DNA of 64,000 nucleotides from Helianthus annuus (GCF_002127325.2 NC_035448.2:8642915-8706914); one strand, 5' to 3'. Shown: positions 22,217 through 35,157, counted from the first letter of the stretch. Numbers and translations are program-made. The notes: a model not told the origin generated them from the sequence alone.

Positions 22217-22745
22217 CAACGTTTTAAAAACCGGTTTAAACCGGCTGGTTGAACCGATAAACCGAATGCCGAAAGCTTGGCTGGCACGAATCATACCGCT
22301 AATTAAATATAGGGAACGCCAATGAAGTTATACCGCCGGTAAATTGGGTTATACCAATTTAAACCGGTATAGTGGTATCGGACCAAAGGTTAAAATTTAG
22401 ATTTTTTTATCTTTTATATCTTTCTTAGTAAAACCTAGCATGCAACAAAGGTAACAATTGTGAATTTCTGGATTATTTTTTTTATTATGGATTAACTTTT
22501 GGAATATTTTTTATTATGAAATGATGTAGTTTTGGATTTTTTTTAGTTGAAATTGTATTTTATGGATTTATATGGGTTAATTAGTCAACCCGGTTGAACC
22601 GTTTTTGAGTTGAAATTATATTTTGTGGATTTATATGGGTTAATTAATCAACCCGGTTGAACCACCTAGTACAACCAGGTTCAATTGGTTGAACCATTTC
22701 TGAGCCTAACCTATTACAATTTAAAACCCGGTTTTTAAAACATTG
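22217..22745. mobile_element. hAT-type MITE, GTTTTAAAAACCGG ends
   Basis: The termini CAACGTTTTAAAAACCGG and, reversed, CAATGTTTTAAAAACCGG are inverted repeats. The flanks GGCTAAAG (22209-22216) and GGATAAAG (22746-22753) are an 8-bp target duplication with one change. Inside, a sequence of about 70 bp (GGATTTATATGGGTTAATTA, CAACCCGGTTGAACC) is tandemly duplicated (22546-22670). Confidence 0.85.
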
Positions 22746-22793
22746 GGATAAAGTGCAACAAGATTAAAAAGAAACAAAGAACTTGTTCCATAG

Positions 22794-23325
22794 TAAGGGT
22801 ACAAACGAGCCGAGCGGCGCGAGCTGCTCGAGATCAGCTCGACAAAAAGTTCCGAATGATCCGAGCTTTATCGAGCCCGAGCCAAGCTTGAGCTTAAAAT
22901 AAAGCTCGTTTATTTATCGATCCCAAGCTCGCGCCTGACATGTGAAAATCGTCAGGTGCTTAGTTTTCATTAATATTTAATAACATAGACCAAAGTTGTC
23001 TAGTAAACATGCCTAGCCGAACTTATTTAAACTTGTTTACGAACCGAGTCCAAAGCTAAAAATAAGCTTGTTTAGTAAACGTGCCCAAGCCCGCGCTTCA
23101 GTTATCGAGCTCGCGAGCCTAAACGAGTCTATTATTTATATTATTTTTATTTTTATTAATAGATAATAAACGAGCCGAGCTCGAGCCTGCGAAACTACCA
23201 ACGAGACAATCTCTAGCTTGGAAAACAAATCTCGAACAGAGCCGAGCTCGAGCTCTCATAAGTTAATCGAGCTCGAGTTTGAGGCTGGTTGAGCTTGGCC
23301 TCGGCTCGACTCGTTTCCACCCCTA
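22794..23325. mobile_element. hAT-type MITE, AAACGAGYCGAG ends
   Basis: The termini TAAGGGTACAAACGAGCCGAG and, reversed, TAGGGGTGGAAACGAGTCGAG are inverted repeats. The 8-bp target duplication TTCCATAG is perfect (22786-22793 and 23326-23333). The inside is full of GAGCTCGAG-like inverted repeats. No coding capacity. Confidence 0.9.
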
Positions 23326-24683
23326 TTCCATAGTAGGAGGTAAAAAGGAATCTAAAATCCATGTGATGATTTGATATTGATGTGCTAAAAGTAGTTGATT
23401 ATTTAACGACTAAGTTAACCTAATCCAGACACGAAGTTATACTCTAGACTCTCTAAAACTCAACTAAACTACTAACCGACAAGCGAATCGATCGACTCTA
23501 GTAAAGTAAAGTAAGTCCGGAAATCGAACCCACGAGACTATTTTAATTACGTAAATTAGACTAACTAGACCTAATGACTGACATGACTAATTGTTTTTAT
23601 GTTTTAAGGGGGTTTTCTAAAATCCTAAAATATCAATTTAAATTAAATACTAATTAAACAAACGAATAAAGACGCACTAGACTTTGAAGTTCAACTCAGA
23701 TGAAGATGAAACAACTACCTAGACTGGAATCCTAAACAACTTGGAATGGATTTCTACTGACGTGACTAAACTAGGGAACTGGGATCTTGAGATACTAAAC
23801 TCACTATGTAACCGAATAGGACCCGCAACCCTTCTCAGGAAGACACCTGTGAGAACCTAGCAAGATGTTAAAGTACCTTTTTTTATGGATTTCCTTACGG
23901 AAATCCAATTATGTTAACGAAGTACCTTAATGTGATAATTACCCTCACGGTGCAATAATCTAAGGTAACTATGGAAAACCAGTTTGACTCGATTAGCAAG
24001 AATTGCAAGGTTAACTAAATAGGTCACCTTTCAAAGATCCTAACTTTAGTGATCTAACAAACTAGACAAACTGATAATCCCTCACCTTACGGATATTAAG
24101 ATTAGTTAACCACCTAGACCTACTTGAGTCACAAAATTACTTCCTATGGTGTATTGGCCAATTAACCATAAAGAATATAACCACAAGTGCAAATAATCTA
24201 ACACGAACCTATTACATGAAAACACAATTGCAAATAATCTAACATGAACCTATTACATGAAAGACATTCATTAAAGTACATGTAAAAGCAGTAAACGCGA
24301 ATTCAAACAAGTCAAGATAGTCATACATACCAAAACAATATTACCAAGTTCTTTACTTCGTTAACAAACCATAAAAATAGTCACAACCAATAAAAATCCA
24401 AAGTTTGTCATAAATTCATCCTAGTCTAGATAGTACGAAGAAATTAGCCCATAATCATCATGTGTACAAGAACAAGAATCAAGTAAAAAGAGCAAGACGT
24501 GATCAAAATAAAAGAAAGTAGTAGTACGAGGAAACCCGAATGTTATTCACGAGCCGACTTGATCCCCGACCTTTGAATCTTCAACCGATGCTTGAAAACC
24601 TTCAACTATTGCTCCAAGTTCTACAAATTTCGTCCAAAGCTTGCTCCAATTTGTAGGGTTATGATTTCTTTAAGTTAAGGATG

Positions 24684-24693
24684 TTTTTTATAC
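24684..24693 (-). promoter_or_regulatory. TATA box of the minus-strand LTR
   Basis: The minus strand reads TAGTATAAAAAAC, about 60 bases downstream of the GC-rich boxes. Confidence 0.55.
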
Positions 24694-24749
24694 TAATCAC
24701 CAACTCAAGCCCAACAATCTGAACGAAACACTCTGTGAAAAAAAAAATT

Positions 24750-24885
24750 CCCCGCGTCGCGCAGGGAGCAAATGGGTCTTGTTACGCGCAACGTGACGTG
24801 TTATTTTTGCCGCTGACCAATCTCATCTCCTCCCGTCGCGCATAGAGAAAGCTTGTCTCTGGTCGCGCGACGCGGCCAGGTAAAT
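24750..24885 (-). repeat. Paired GCGTCGCGC-type GC-rich boxes upstream of a TATA box
   Basis: CGCGTCGCGC (24754), TTACGCGCAACGTGACG (24782), CCGTCGCGC (24833) and GTCGCGCGACGCGG (24861) form two pairs. The last contains the palindrome GTCGCGCGAC. Confidence 0.75.
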
Positions 24886-25084
24886 TACCTCGTTTTCTGT
24901 TCCAATTAAGCTCTCGTAGTACTCCTGAACTCGATCCGGTGTTTGGTTTTTTGACAAATACGACTCGTTTTTCGACCTTTTCAGCGATCTTCACTCCCGA
25001 GACCTGGAAATCACAATTCAATCAGTGGTACGGATATTCTAACTAAAAACGAATCTAAAGTTAAATTAAAACTATACAAATTGT

Positions 25085-26559
25085 ACACAACAACAACAAC
25101 AACCGTACCCAGTATAATCCCACATATAGCCAAGCTATAGGTAGGGTCTAGGGAGGGTAGGATGTAGGCAAGCCTTACCTCTATCCCAGGGATAGAGAGG
25201 CCGCTTCCAGTGAAACCCCCAGCTCCTAAACCAAATCCAGATATAAGAGTCAAATAAACATACAAAAAGTACAACAACAACAACCATACCCAGTGAATCC
25301 CACAAGTAGCAAAGCTACTTATAGGGTCTGGGGAGGGTGGGATGTAGACAGACCTTGCCTCTATCCCTAGGAATAGAGAGGCTACTTCTTGGGAGACCCT
25401 CGACTCCAAAACGAATAGCATACCAACATACCAAGTCAAAGAATATAGAAAAAAAAAAAGAAGTCACCAATACCAAGAAAGTGATCAGAGTGACACAATA
25501 TAATGTAAATCATGTATAATAGCATACAACATCAGTTGGGCATAAACATAATTAGGCAGTCACCGGTAAAGTCACTTAAAGAATAAGAAAAAACTACGTC
25601 CGTAAAATACCTCTAAGACCTTACTGTAATAACCTCTAGAAGTCCTTAACCCTGATCCTACGCCTCCACGAAGTCCTATCTTGGACCATGTCCTCAGAAA
25701 GATGTAACTCTAGTAAATCATGCCTAATCTGCTCATCCCATGTCAGTTTGGATCTGCCTCTTCCTCTCCTCCCCTCCACAGTAAGAGTTTCTACTACTCT
25801 AACTAGTGTTGTCGTCTGTCTCCGCTTCACATACCCAAACCATCTCAATCTCCCCTCCCTAATCTTATCTGATATACTAGCCACTCCTAATCTTTCCCTA
25901 AAAACCTCATTTCTTATCAGATCTAACCTCGTGTGTCCACACATCCACCTCAGCATCCTCATCTCTACTACCTCCATCTTGCGTGCTTTTGTCTTCTTGA
26001 TAGCCCAACAGTCTGTTCCATATAGCATAGCGGGCCTAACTGCTACCTTGTAAAATTTCCCCTTTAGTTTAGTTGGGAACCTCCTATCGCACAAAACCCC
26101 ACTGGCTGCCCTTCATCTACACCAGCCAGCCTGAATGCGATGGGTAACATCACTATCTATGCCACCATCTCTTTGTACAAATGACCCCAAATACTTAAAT
26201 TTCGTTGCCTGCGGGACCAATTGATCCTCAATGGTGATTTGGGTATCCTCGTCATCGGCTACACCACTAAAATCACAGTGTAGATACTCAGTCTTAGATC
26301 AACTAATCCTTAGGCCCTTGCCCTCTAGAGCTACTCGCCACTCCTCTACCCTCGCGTTCAAGCACTGTTTAGTCTCTGCAATCAACACAATATCGTCTGC
26401 AAAAAAGCATGCACCACGGAACTGTCTCCTGAATCAACTTGGACACTCATCCAAGACAACCACAAAAAGAAAAGGGCTCAACGCAGACCCTTGGTGAAGT
26501 CCTACCTCCACAGGAAAGAAGTTTGTATCCCCTATAGGCGCGTGGACACTAGTCTCCGT
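25085..26559 (-). pseudogene. RTE-type LINE, 3' piece: end of reverse transcriptase, C-terminal domain and 3' tail
   Basis: The minus-strand reverse transcriptase motif FFADDIVLIAET has FADD at 26392-26403. An upstream segment carries [13 protein letters not shown] (26450-26510). Downstream, the C-terminal region typical of RTE LINEs (MLRWMCGHTRLDLIRNE, GRLRWFGYVKRR, LTWDEQIRHDL) runs to about 25640. Stop codons and frame breaks show it is dead. The 3' UTR is duplicated (25085-25260 and 25272-25450) and ends in a (TTG)n tail on the minus strand. The left target duplication is AAATTGT (25078-25084). Confidence 0.9.
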
Positions 26560-29500
26560 TGTCACACCCTGGCTTTGCGGAAGTGTGGTTAATTTGGTGT
26601 GACTTCTTAATACCATAGCTTAACCATAACAAAGCTATATGAATTAAAAACATGCAAGATCATCCATTAAGTTTAAAAAAAAAACAAATACAATACCATT
26701 GTCTTAACGGGAAAACACCCTAACAACCACAACATTGATCAACAACACAAACATGACATAAACACAGTTTAAGGACTGTGACTTGTCCAGGAAAGAGTCA
26801 CATTCCCTAAACCCCGGATGACCTCGTACTAGTGCAGCGGGAAAACGTGCCATACCGTGCCAGATCCCTTAGTTCCCTGAAATACATGTAAGTTGAAAAA
26901 TCAACAATAATGTTGAGCGAGTTCATGCGTAAGTGAGTAAATAAACCTTTGTATTTATCAAAATCCTGGTATGTAGCAAATAAGGAAAAAGAGATCACCA
27001 GTGGTTTGCAAGGCCATTGATATGTGTGAAATGCAAGTAGGAAGGCTCAAACCTAGCAGATTTATGCGTCGGGTACAAAGTCATCCCGAGGTCCGTTATG
27101 CTGGGCCTGGGATTGGGCTCGCTACACCCAAATAGATCTATCGCTCCTGCCCCTCGGTCCTACCCTGAGGATTAATGACCTCAAGTTTCCGCCTACCCAT
27201 TCACATGATCTAAGTAACAAACCTCCTTACGCTAACCATACCATGTATAAAGTATTCATAAACATTGTAACATGTATTTCACCCCCGCAGTTTAGAAAAC
27301 TGAAAACAGTTAAGAGAAAAGGGGGTCATGAACTCACAGTCGGTGCGTCTCTACCAAGTATACTCCAAGTCAAGCAGCTGTGCAACGACCTACATGTACT
27401 AACTCTATTAGACGGACGGCCGTGCCTTAGCTTTATGGTTTAGGTTTTTGGAAATAGTTAGACAACTATTTCGTGCTTACATTCCGTATATACTTGGTAA
27501 TTATTCTCCTTCCCAAGGATGGGGGATTTAATACATGTGCGTTCGTAATATATTATTAAGTCTCACTTAATATATATTTATTTCTAACTCCAAAATATAA
27601 ATATTTTTCTCAAAAATATTATATTTTTACTTCACAAAATTCTCCCAAAATAATACTTTGTCAAATATACGCGTTCATAAATATTTCCGTAAAATGCGTA
27701 AGTTACGTTTTATCGATCGAGTGGTAATAATACTTACCGATGTAACTTATATATTTATCGTGAAAGCGTTCGCATTATTTTGGATCAGTTACGTTTGATA
27801 ACATTATTTTTACCCTAAAAATAATATTATATAAACTTCACAAAATAATCATAAACACGCATCAAGTGATTTATGAAAAATATTTATATTAAATATATAT
27901 TTACTAAGCTTTATTTTGTGAAATCCCGCCTCCGATAATTTTGTAAATAAATTCGTGGCGAAACTTATATTTTGAAAATATGTCGAAAAATATTTCTAAC
28001 ACTTATAGTGAAAATAATTCTAAGTGTTAGGTTTTTAGAAAAATTTCGCCAGAGTTTCCTCTGTAACTGGAGGTGGCCACGCTTTCAAGCGTATCATTTT
28101 CTTTTACAAATCAACTCAACAATTCTCTTTATTTGATCAAAACAATATTCAACACAACAAACTAGTTGACAAGTATGTAAATCGCATAAATCACATGAAC
28201 TTGTAGTTTTCTAAAATTATAGTGTAAATCTCATCACTTTTAGCGGATCTTTATATAAAGCAATCCGATTTCGTAAAAACCTCGTTTTTAGAGAAAATCC
28301 GTCTTTACAACTTCTTGTAAATTTTACAAAAATAGTTATTTTGTCGGAACTTTGTGTTACACAAGTGTTTACACACTTGTGTGTTCTAAAACCATTTTGT
28401 TAGTGTAAGATCCGTTTTTAGAAAAAACATGATTTTCTTGGCACTCGGTCCTTTGAAAATACCATTTGTAGATACGTAGATCCGCTAGTTTTAAGCACTA
28501 TTTTACAAGTAAAAACGCTTTTACACAAGTTCATGATTCGTGTGTGGTAAAGTTTCATCTTTTAACCCTTGTTTCATTCAAGAAAACCTTATGTCATGAT
28601 CCATGATCATGATCAACCCGGGTTAAATGATGATCCGAGCTACCACAACGGGTCCAAATAACCACACAAAATAAATACTACAACATTTACACAACTTGTA
28701 AGCTTTTAACCATCATTATTCATGTTTTTAGTAAACTTTAAAGCTTCATCTTGCAAGATTTCGAGTTTTAACCGTTACACATTATATTAACCACTTCAAA
28801 TTAGTTCGAGTAAGGGATTTAAGCATCATACCACTAGCTCGAGGCTAGGGAAGAATCTAAGCGCAAAATGAGAGGATAAAAGCTAGAGAAAGAGGTCCTT
28901 CGAGCTCCGAGTGCACCAAGCCTCCTAATACGTGACCTTTGAAGCTTGTATGATGTTGGAATTGGATGGACTAAACTTGAAAATGGATGGATGGGGAGGG
29001 GGGTGTTCGGCCGAGAGGTGTAGAGAGGGAAAGAGAGAGCTTGAGTGGTGTTATGTGTTGTAAATAATCATATGTGTAATCCTATGTTTTTATAGACAAA
29101 GATGTGCTTAATGTCCAAGAGTTCTTGTGTCACAAAGATGTTAGACAACTAGGAATTTAATAATCAAAAGTGTACCAAGGGTGTTCCCCTCCAGTTAGGG
29201 CCGGTTAGCATGGGGGGGGGGGGGGAGGGTTCTAGTCCATTTCCAAGTATTAGTTAGCTTAGAGTTAGGTTAAGTAAGTTAGTTAGGTACTTAACCCGGT
29301 TAGTTATGTGATGTGCTTTATGGCGGGTGTTAGGGTGTTCAGGGACCCTAACTGGCTCAGAAAAGGACAGATAATGTTTATGACAATATTTTCATGTTCC
29401 GGGTAAAGTCCGGTTGTTCGGTTGGATAGTGATCCGTTAAAGTGCTTAACAAAGCTTTTAAGTGTCGTTAATACCCTTTTTAGTGACACAACTTATTCCC

Positions 29501-29987
29501 GACACTTTGGAAGTGTCTAGTAATATTTTTCTCCTGTTTTGGCACTTTATTAGTTAGCTAAAAGCTGAATTGTTAATTAAAGTGCTGAGTTTTGTGCTTA
29601 GTGTACGTTTTAGGCACATCCAGTCACTGTATCTTATTCCTAGAGACGCAGTTCTACAACCCTTGTATCCCTACACTCATTATGGGTGTAGTAAAATATT
29701 TCTGGCTTATACAGGCCTTAGAGGCAATATCTGCCTGATGCTGACTTTATCAGCATGTTCAATAGGTTATCCGTTTGTAGTGCTACTGTGCTTTTGTGCA
29801 TCATGTTTGTCACTAGAGTTCAGCATGTAAATAATGTAGTGACGGTATGTAAAATATGATGCAGGAATATACAAGTATCAGAAATCAAGTAGCAGTTCAT
29901 CAGTAATTTCAAGTAAGCACAGTAATTAAGCAGCAATTTATTATTAATTAAATCGTACGGATACCTGGTTTAGTGAGGGTTGTCACA
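26560..29987 (-). repeat. 3' LTR of the Tekay-type element (3428 bp)
   Basis: On the minus strand it runs from TGTGACAACCCTCAC to CAGGGTGTGACA. A polypurine tract precedes it. It holds a TATA box on the minus strand (CTATAAAAAC, near 29090) and a run of 14 G (C on the sense strand) at 29212-29225. Small open frames inside recur in the other LTR and are not genes. Confidence 0.96.
29086..29096 (-). promoter_or_regulatory. LTR TATA box (minus strand)
   Basis: The minus strand reads GTCTATAAAAACATAGG. It lies about 900 bases from the LTR start and about 120 bases after a C-run, a plausible U3/R border. Confidence 0.6.
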
Positions 29988-30024
29988 TTCTCCCCCCGTT
30001 AGAAAAATTTCGTCCCGAAATTTT
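29988..30024 (-). other. GGA-loop hairpin and polypurine tract (minus strand)
   Basis: Arms AAAATTTCG (30004-30012) and CGAAATTTT (30016-30024) pair over 9 bp; the minus-strand loop is GGA. The purine tract CGGGGGGAGAA follows and touches the LTR. Confidence 0.9.
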
Positions 30025-30430
30025 AAGTTCTGCTTCTAGTCGGGTTCTTGGGAAATAAGTGGGGGTATTTCTCTTTCATCCGGTCCTCACGTTCCCAGGT
30101 GTATTCAGGACCATGTCTGGCATTCCAACGAACCTTGACGAGCTTGACACTGCTCCGGCGGGTCTTGTTCACTTTCCAATCTGTAACCTCAACGGGTTCT
30201 TCAACGAAGTGGAGCGTGTCGTCAACATGAATTTCGTCGGTAGGAATGACAACGGTATCTTGCGTTGGACTCTTCCTCAAATTTGATACGTGGAACGTAT
30301 CGTGAACACCATTCAGTTCGGCAGGTAGATCCAACTTGTATGCTACGGACCCAATTCTTTCCAGAATTCTGAACGGGCCAATATACCGTGGATTCAACTT
30401 CCCACACTTCCCGAAGCGTGCCACACCCTT
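30023..30430 (-). pseudogene. C-terminus of Tekay pol with chromodomain, after a nonsense codon
   Basis: The frame is the same as the upstream gag-pol frame, separated only by TAG at 30431-30433 where a Trp is expected. It begins ARFGKCGKLNPRYIGPF, the integrase C-terminal GPF/Y-type module. It ends in a chromodomain-like segment (DWKVNKTRRSSVKLVKVRW, then YTWEREDRMKEKYPHLF), which is thought to guide integration to heterochromatin. The chromodomain marks the element as a chromovirus. Confidence 0.88.
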
Positions 30431-33400
30431 CTAGGGTGATACCTTCAACAAAACCATATCACCTACCTCAAATTCCAGAGGCTTCCTTTTTCGATCCGCG
30501 TAGGCTTTCTGACGGTTACGAGCCGCACTGATGCGATCTCGGATCTGTGCAATCTTATCAGTGGTTTCCTGGACCACATCAGGACCAACCAACTGTCTAT
30601 CACCTGCGTCAGACCAACAGAGCGGTGATCTGCACTTGCGGCCATATAGAGCTTCGAATGGTGCAGCACCAATACTGGCGTGATAGCTGTTGTTGTATGA
30701 AAATTCGACCAAAGGCAAATGCTTATCCCAGCTACTGCCCAAATCCATAACACATACTCTCAGCATGTCTTCCAAAGTCTGTATCGTTCGCTCACTTTGA
30801 CCGTCGGTCTGCGGGTGAAATGCGGTGCTCAAATTCAATTGCGAACCAAAAGCTTCTTGGAAGGATTGCCAAATCCTTGATACGAACCTTCCGTCTCTAT
30901 CAGAGATGATGGAGAGAGGTACTCCATGGCGTGTAACAATTTCTCTCATGTAAATTTCGGCCAACTTGTTCGTATTATCCTTCTCTCTGATAGGTAAGAA
31001 GTGTGCAGATTTCGTTAATCGATCCACTATTACCCAAATAGTGGCATGGCCTTTTGGCGTTCTTGGCAACTTCGTAATAAAATCCATGGAGATTTGTTCC
31101 CACTTCCACTTGGGAATTTCCGGTTGTTGCAGAAGTCCCGAGGGCTTCTGGTATTCAGCTTTAACCTTAGCGCATGTTAAGCATTTGCTCACATAAACAG
31201 CCACATCGCCTTTCATCCTAGGCCACCAGTAGTAATCCTTAAGATCTTGGTACATCTTATCCGCTCCTGGGTGGATAGAGTACCGCGATTTGTGTGCCTC
31301 ATCAAAAATAACCTTCCTTAAACCTCCAAACAAAGGAACCCAAATCCTTTTCTCGAAACATAATGTTCCTTCCCCGTCTGGTACCAATAACTTCTCCATC
31401 CCACGGAGATATTCTTCTTCAAGGTTCCCTTCCTTGAGAGCTTCTTTCTGCGCGGCTCGAATGCGCAAGGAAAGATCGGTCTGAATGATCATCTCTAAAG
31501 CCCTAACCCTTATGGGCTTGATCCTCTCCTTTCGACTTAGGGCATCGGCGACCACATTCGCCTTCCCTGGATGATACTTTATCTCGCAGTCGTAATCGTT
31601 CAGCAATTCAACCCATCGTCTTTGCCTCATATTCAGCTCCTTCTGGTTGAATATATGTTGTAGACTCTTGTGATCTGTGAAAATTGTACACTTCGTACCA
31701 TAAAGGTAGTGTCTCCAGATCTTTAAAGCAAAAATTACTGCGCCAAATTCCAAGTCATGTGTGGTATAGTTCTTTTCGTGCACTTTCAGCTGGCGTGACG
31801 CGTAAGCAATAACCTTTTGGCGTTGCATCAACACGCAACCCAATCCTTGACGTGAGGCGTCACAGTATACCACAAAATCATCCGTACCTTCCGGTAATGC
31901 TAAGATTGGCGCGTTGCAGAGCTTATCCTTCAATATCTGGAACGCTTCTTCCTGTTTGATTCCCCAATCAAACTTCTTATCTTTCTGTGTGAGGAGCGTC
32001 AATGGTTGAGCGATTTTGGAAAAATTCTCAATGAACCTTCGATAATAGCCAGCCAAACCCAAGAATTGTCGAATCTCGGTTGGCGTCTTTGGCGTTTCCC
32101 AATTCTTGATCGCTTTGATCTTGGTGGGATCAACATGAATTCCATCTCTATTCACCACGTGTCCAAGGAACTGTACTTCTCGTAGCCAAAAATCGCACTT
32201 AGAGAATTTGGCGTACAACTGTTCTTTCTTCAGCAGCTCCAAAATAGCTCTTAGGTGCTGTTCGTGCTCAGCCTTTGTCTTTGAATAAATCAAAATGTCG
32301 TCGATGAACACTATCACGAACTTATCTAAATACGGCTTGCAAACTCTATTCATCAAATCCATGAACACTGCCGGTGCGTTTGTTAACCCAAACGGCATGA
32401 CTAGAAACTCGTAGTGTCCATTACGAGTTCTGAAGGCTGTCTTCGGGATACTCTCCTCTTGTATCCTTAACTGATGGTATCCAGATCGAAGATCGATCTT
32501 TGAATAAAAGCTTGAACCTTGCAGTTGGTCGAATAGATCATCAATCCTTGGCAGAGGGTATCTATTCTTGATCGTCAGCTTGTTCAACTCTCTGTAGTCA
32601 ATGCACATACGAAAACTACCGTCCTTCTTCTTGACAAACAAGACCAGAGCTCCCCAAGGCGAGAAGCTTGGTCGGATAAATCCCTTGTCTAACAACTCCT
32701 GAAGTTGTGTCGACAGTACTTGCATCTCAGACGGAGCAAGTCTATAGGGTGCCTTAGCCACAGGTGCGGCGCCTGGAACTAAGTCGATGCGAAACTCCAC
32801 TTGTCTCTGAGGCGGCAATCCAGGCAAGTCCTCTGGGAAGACTTCTGGATATTCCCTCACGACAGGGATGTCTTCGATCTTCGGTTCTTCAGCTTTCTTA
32901 TCTACAATGTGTGCCAGAAAGGCAGCACATCCCTTCTGTAAACATTTTCGCGCTTTAAGGCAGCTGATAATCCTTAACGGCGTATCGCGCTTTTCTCCGT
33001 GAACCACAATGGTCTCACCATCTTCGGTTGGGATACGAACTACCTTTTCGTGACAAACTATCTCAGCCTTGTTGCCTGATAACCAATCCATTCCTACCAC
33101 CACGTCGAAGCTTCCCAACTGGACTGGTAGTAGATCCAGAGCAAACTCACGCTCTCCCAAATCGATCACACAACCTCTGATAACTTCATTGGCTTCTACC
33201 AACTTTCCATTAGCCAATTCGATCGAGTACGGAATATCTAATTTACTAGCGGCTAGACCAAGCACATTCTTAAACTCTAACGACACGAAGCTATAATCAG
33301 CGCCAGTATCAAATAAAACGGATGCATAGCGTTGGTTTACAGGGAACGTACCAGTAACGACATTGGGGTCCTGGCGTGCTTCCCTTGCTTCAATGTTAAA

Positions 33401-34482
33401 TACTCTACCACGGGCTTGGTTTAACTCCGGGCAGTTCCTCTTGTAATGCCCAAGATCACCACAGTTGAAGCATCCGGATCTTTGCCCATTTCCACCAGCA
33501 TTTCCAGCTTGATTGTTCCTCTGGTTACGATTTGCAGCGTTCGCTTGATTCACATTGTTGACTCTATTCCCATCACCTCCATTGTTCCCTTGTGGGCGAT
33601 TTCCATTTCCGCCCCGGTTGGTGTTTCTGTTTCCAAAACCTCCCTGGCCTCTCTGGCCCATAGTGGCCCAACAAGAATCCTTCAAATGGCCAGTCTTTCC
33701 ACAAGCTTCACAAATTTTCAAACCACAACGGCCAGAATGGTGGCGCTGGCAGGTATTACACTTGGGCTGGGCGCCCATGTATCCTTTTCCTTTCTTCCCA
33801 CTACCAGCTGTAACCTGAGCTGGCGTGCTTGATTCCCCTTTCTTAACCACACCGCTAGTGCCTTGCTTGAAGTTTGAAAACTTCCGCTTGTTACCTCCTG
33901 ATGACTCCACATGAGTCTCTTTCTTCTTAGGCTCCGCTTCATCAAACTTGTTCAGGCGAATAGCTTCCTCGGTGAGAGCCACGCTCAAATCAATCGCCTC
34001 AGTAATAGTCGCAGGCTTGGAGGAGGTCACCATGCTTATGATTTGAGGAGCTAATCCCCAAATAAAACGTTCAATCCTTTTGAACTCTGGAGTGACCATG
34101 TAGGGTACCACATGCGATAAAGCATGAAACCTCTGAACGTATTCTGCAATCTTTGGACCTTCCATCTTTAAATGCCAGAACTCTGTTTCCAATCTTTGGA
34201 TTTCAGCGTGGGAACAGTACTTTTTGCGCATAAGTTCTTTCAGTTCGGTCCAGGTCAGCGCGTAGGCAGCAGCTTCGCCAAGTGTCTGTACTTGCAAATT
34301 CCACCAAGATAGGGCTCCATCCAAGAATAGCCCAGAGATATAGGTGACTTGCTAATCTAGTGCGCATTTGCTCATGCGAAGAACAGATTCAGTTTTCTCA
34401 GCCCAACGAACAAAGGCGACAGCACCTCCTGTGCCATCAAAGTTGACCGGTTTGCAGTCTAGAAACTGTTTGTAGGTGCACC
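30431..34482 (-). pseudogene. Tekay gag-pol: gag core, zinc knuckles, protease, RT, RNase H, integrase
   Basis: The frame opens at 34482 after a candidate intron and is broken by TAG at 34352-34354; it is then open from 34351 to the TAG at 30431. Counting from 34324, the gag core ([14 protein letters not shown] ... FIWGL) comes first. Zinc knuckles lie near residue 190-220 ([14 protein letters not shown]) and 285-298 ([14 protein letters not shown]). The protease motif DTGA is at about 339. Reverse transcriptase has FIDD at 673-676 (32297-32308), and RNase H is at about 800-920. Integrase has an HHCC finger near 1010-1052 and D, D, E near 1080, 1136 and 1178. Apart from the nonsense codons all catalytic motifs look intact. 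Confidence 0.93.
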
Positions 34483-34573
34483 CTGCACGTACAGTATAAC
34501 ATGTGAACGACATTAGTATCTTTGCTATAGATATCCAATTAGGTCATGGTATGTCTAACTGACTTAGTATTAC
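34483..34573 (-). other. Candidate 91-nt intron inside gag
   Basis: On the minus strand the segment begins GTAATACTAAG after CCTCATG and ends TACGTGCAG before GGTGCACC. It contains GATACTAATG, a close match to a plant branch point. Removing it restores one continuous gag frame; keeping it shifts the frame and adds stops. It could instead be a small insertion that happens to have GT and AG ends. Confidence 0.6.
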
Positions 34574-34727
34574 CATGAGGTGGGTTGTTGTTGTTGCCAG
34601 TGTTGCCAGAGTTGCTTCCACTCATTCCTCCTTGAGAGGCAGCATATTGTGCGATGGCAGCAGCAATGATCTGCTGGAGTTCTGCCTGATTGGTAGGCAT
34701 TTGCGGTTCTTGACGTCTCGGCGGCAT
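34539..34727 (-). pseudogene. N-terminal part of Tekay gag (first exon 34574-34727)
   Basis: The ATG at 34725-34727 starts MPPRRQEPQMPTNQAELQQI, the same type of start as the gag at 43702 (MPPRRDNQMANAELAEI). A Gln/Ala-rich helix and an Asn/Gly-rich linker follow. The coding sense ends at 34574, where the candidate intron begins; the codons to 34539 are read-through into it. Confidence 0.8.
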
Positions 34728-35157
34728 CTTCTAAAGATGTGGTTACGTCGGTCAGGCCATAATAAAACGCACGTATATAATAATAGTAATAGTACATAAC
34801 ATCTCATGTTATCAGTATATCATTCACATATCATTTCTTGTCACAAATATTATTCACACAACATCCCATGTCATCAAAACATAAATAATCAATGCATCAA
34901 ATATGATGAGAATACTGCGATTGCCATATATTGAGACCGCATAGTAAGTGTATCAGTACATCACAGTGTCATACAATCATCAATCAACTAGGGGCTACAT
35001 CACCCCTGTCCAAAAACTATATCAAATCAGTGTCACTACATCCCATGTACAAAATCAACAAAAGTCATAATCAGAAAGTAGTCTCCAAAAAATGCTGTGC
35101 AGTCAAAAGCAATCGCGGTCCTCTCACCAACGTCTACCCAAACGGTACTGATGAGCT

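Larger units (their letters stand above)
23378..25084 (-). repeat. LTR of a minus-strand Athila-like element, main part (split by the LINE)
   Basis: Read on the minus strand it ends GCACATCA at 23378. With the fragment 55941-56006 it makes an LTR of about 1773 bp with ends TGATGT and ACATCA. It holds paired GC-rich boxes (24750-24885) followed on the minus strand by a TATAAAAA box (24685-24692), the same order as in the LTR at 11228-12920. The minus-strand open frame at 24782-25021 spans the boxes and is not a gene. Confidence 0.78.

Noticed and set aside
24782..25439. Minus-strand frames of 79 and 142 codons
   Set aside because: They span LTR boxes and the LINE 3' tail; no domain and no matching neighbour.
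27243..27443. Small frame repeated at 38102-38302, and the pair 29570-29830 / 50175-50435
   Set aside because: They recur only because they lie in the two LTRs of the same element; no domain and no conserved start.
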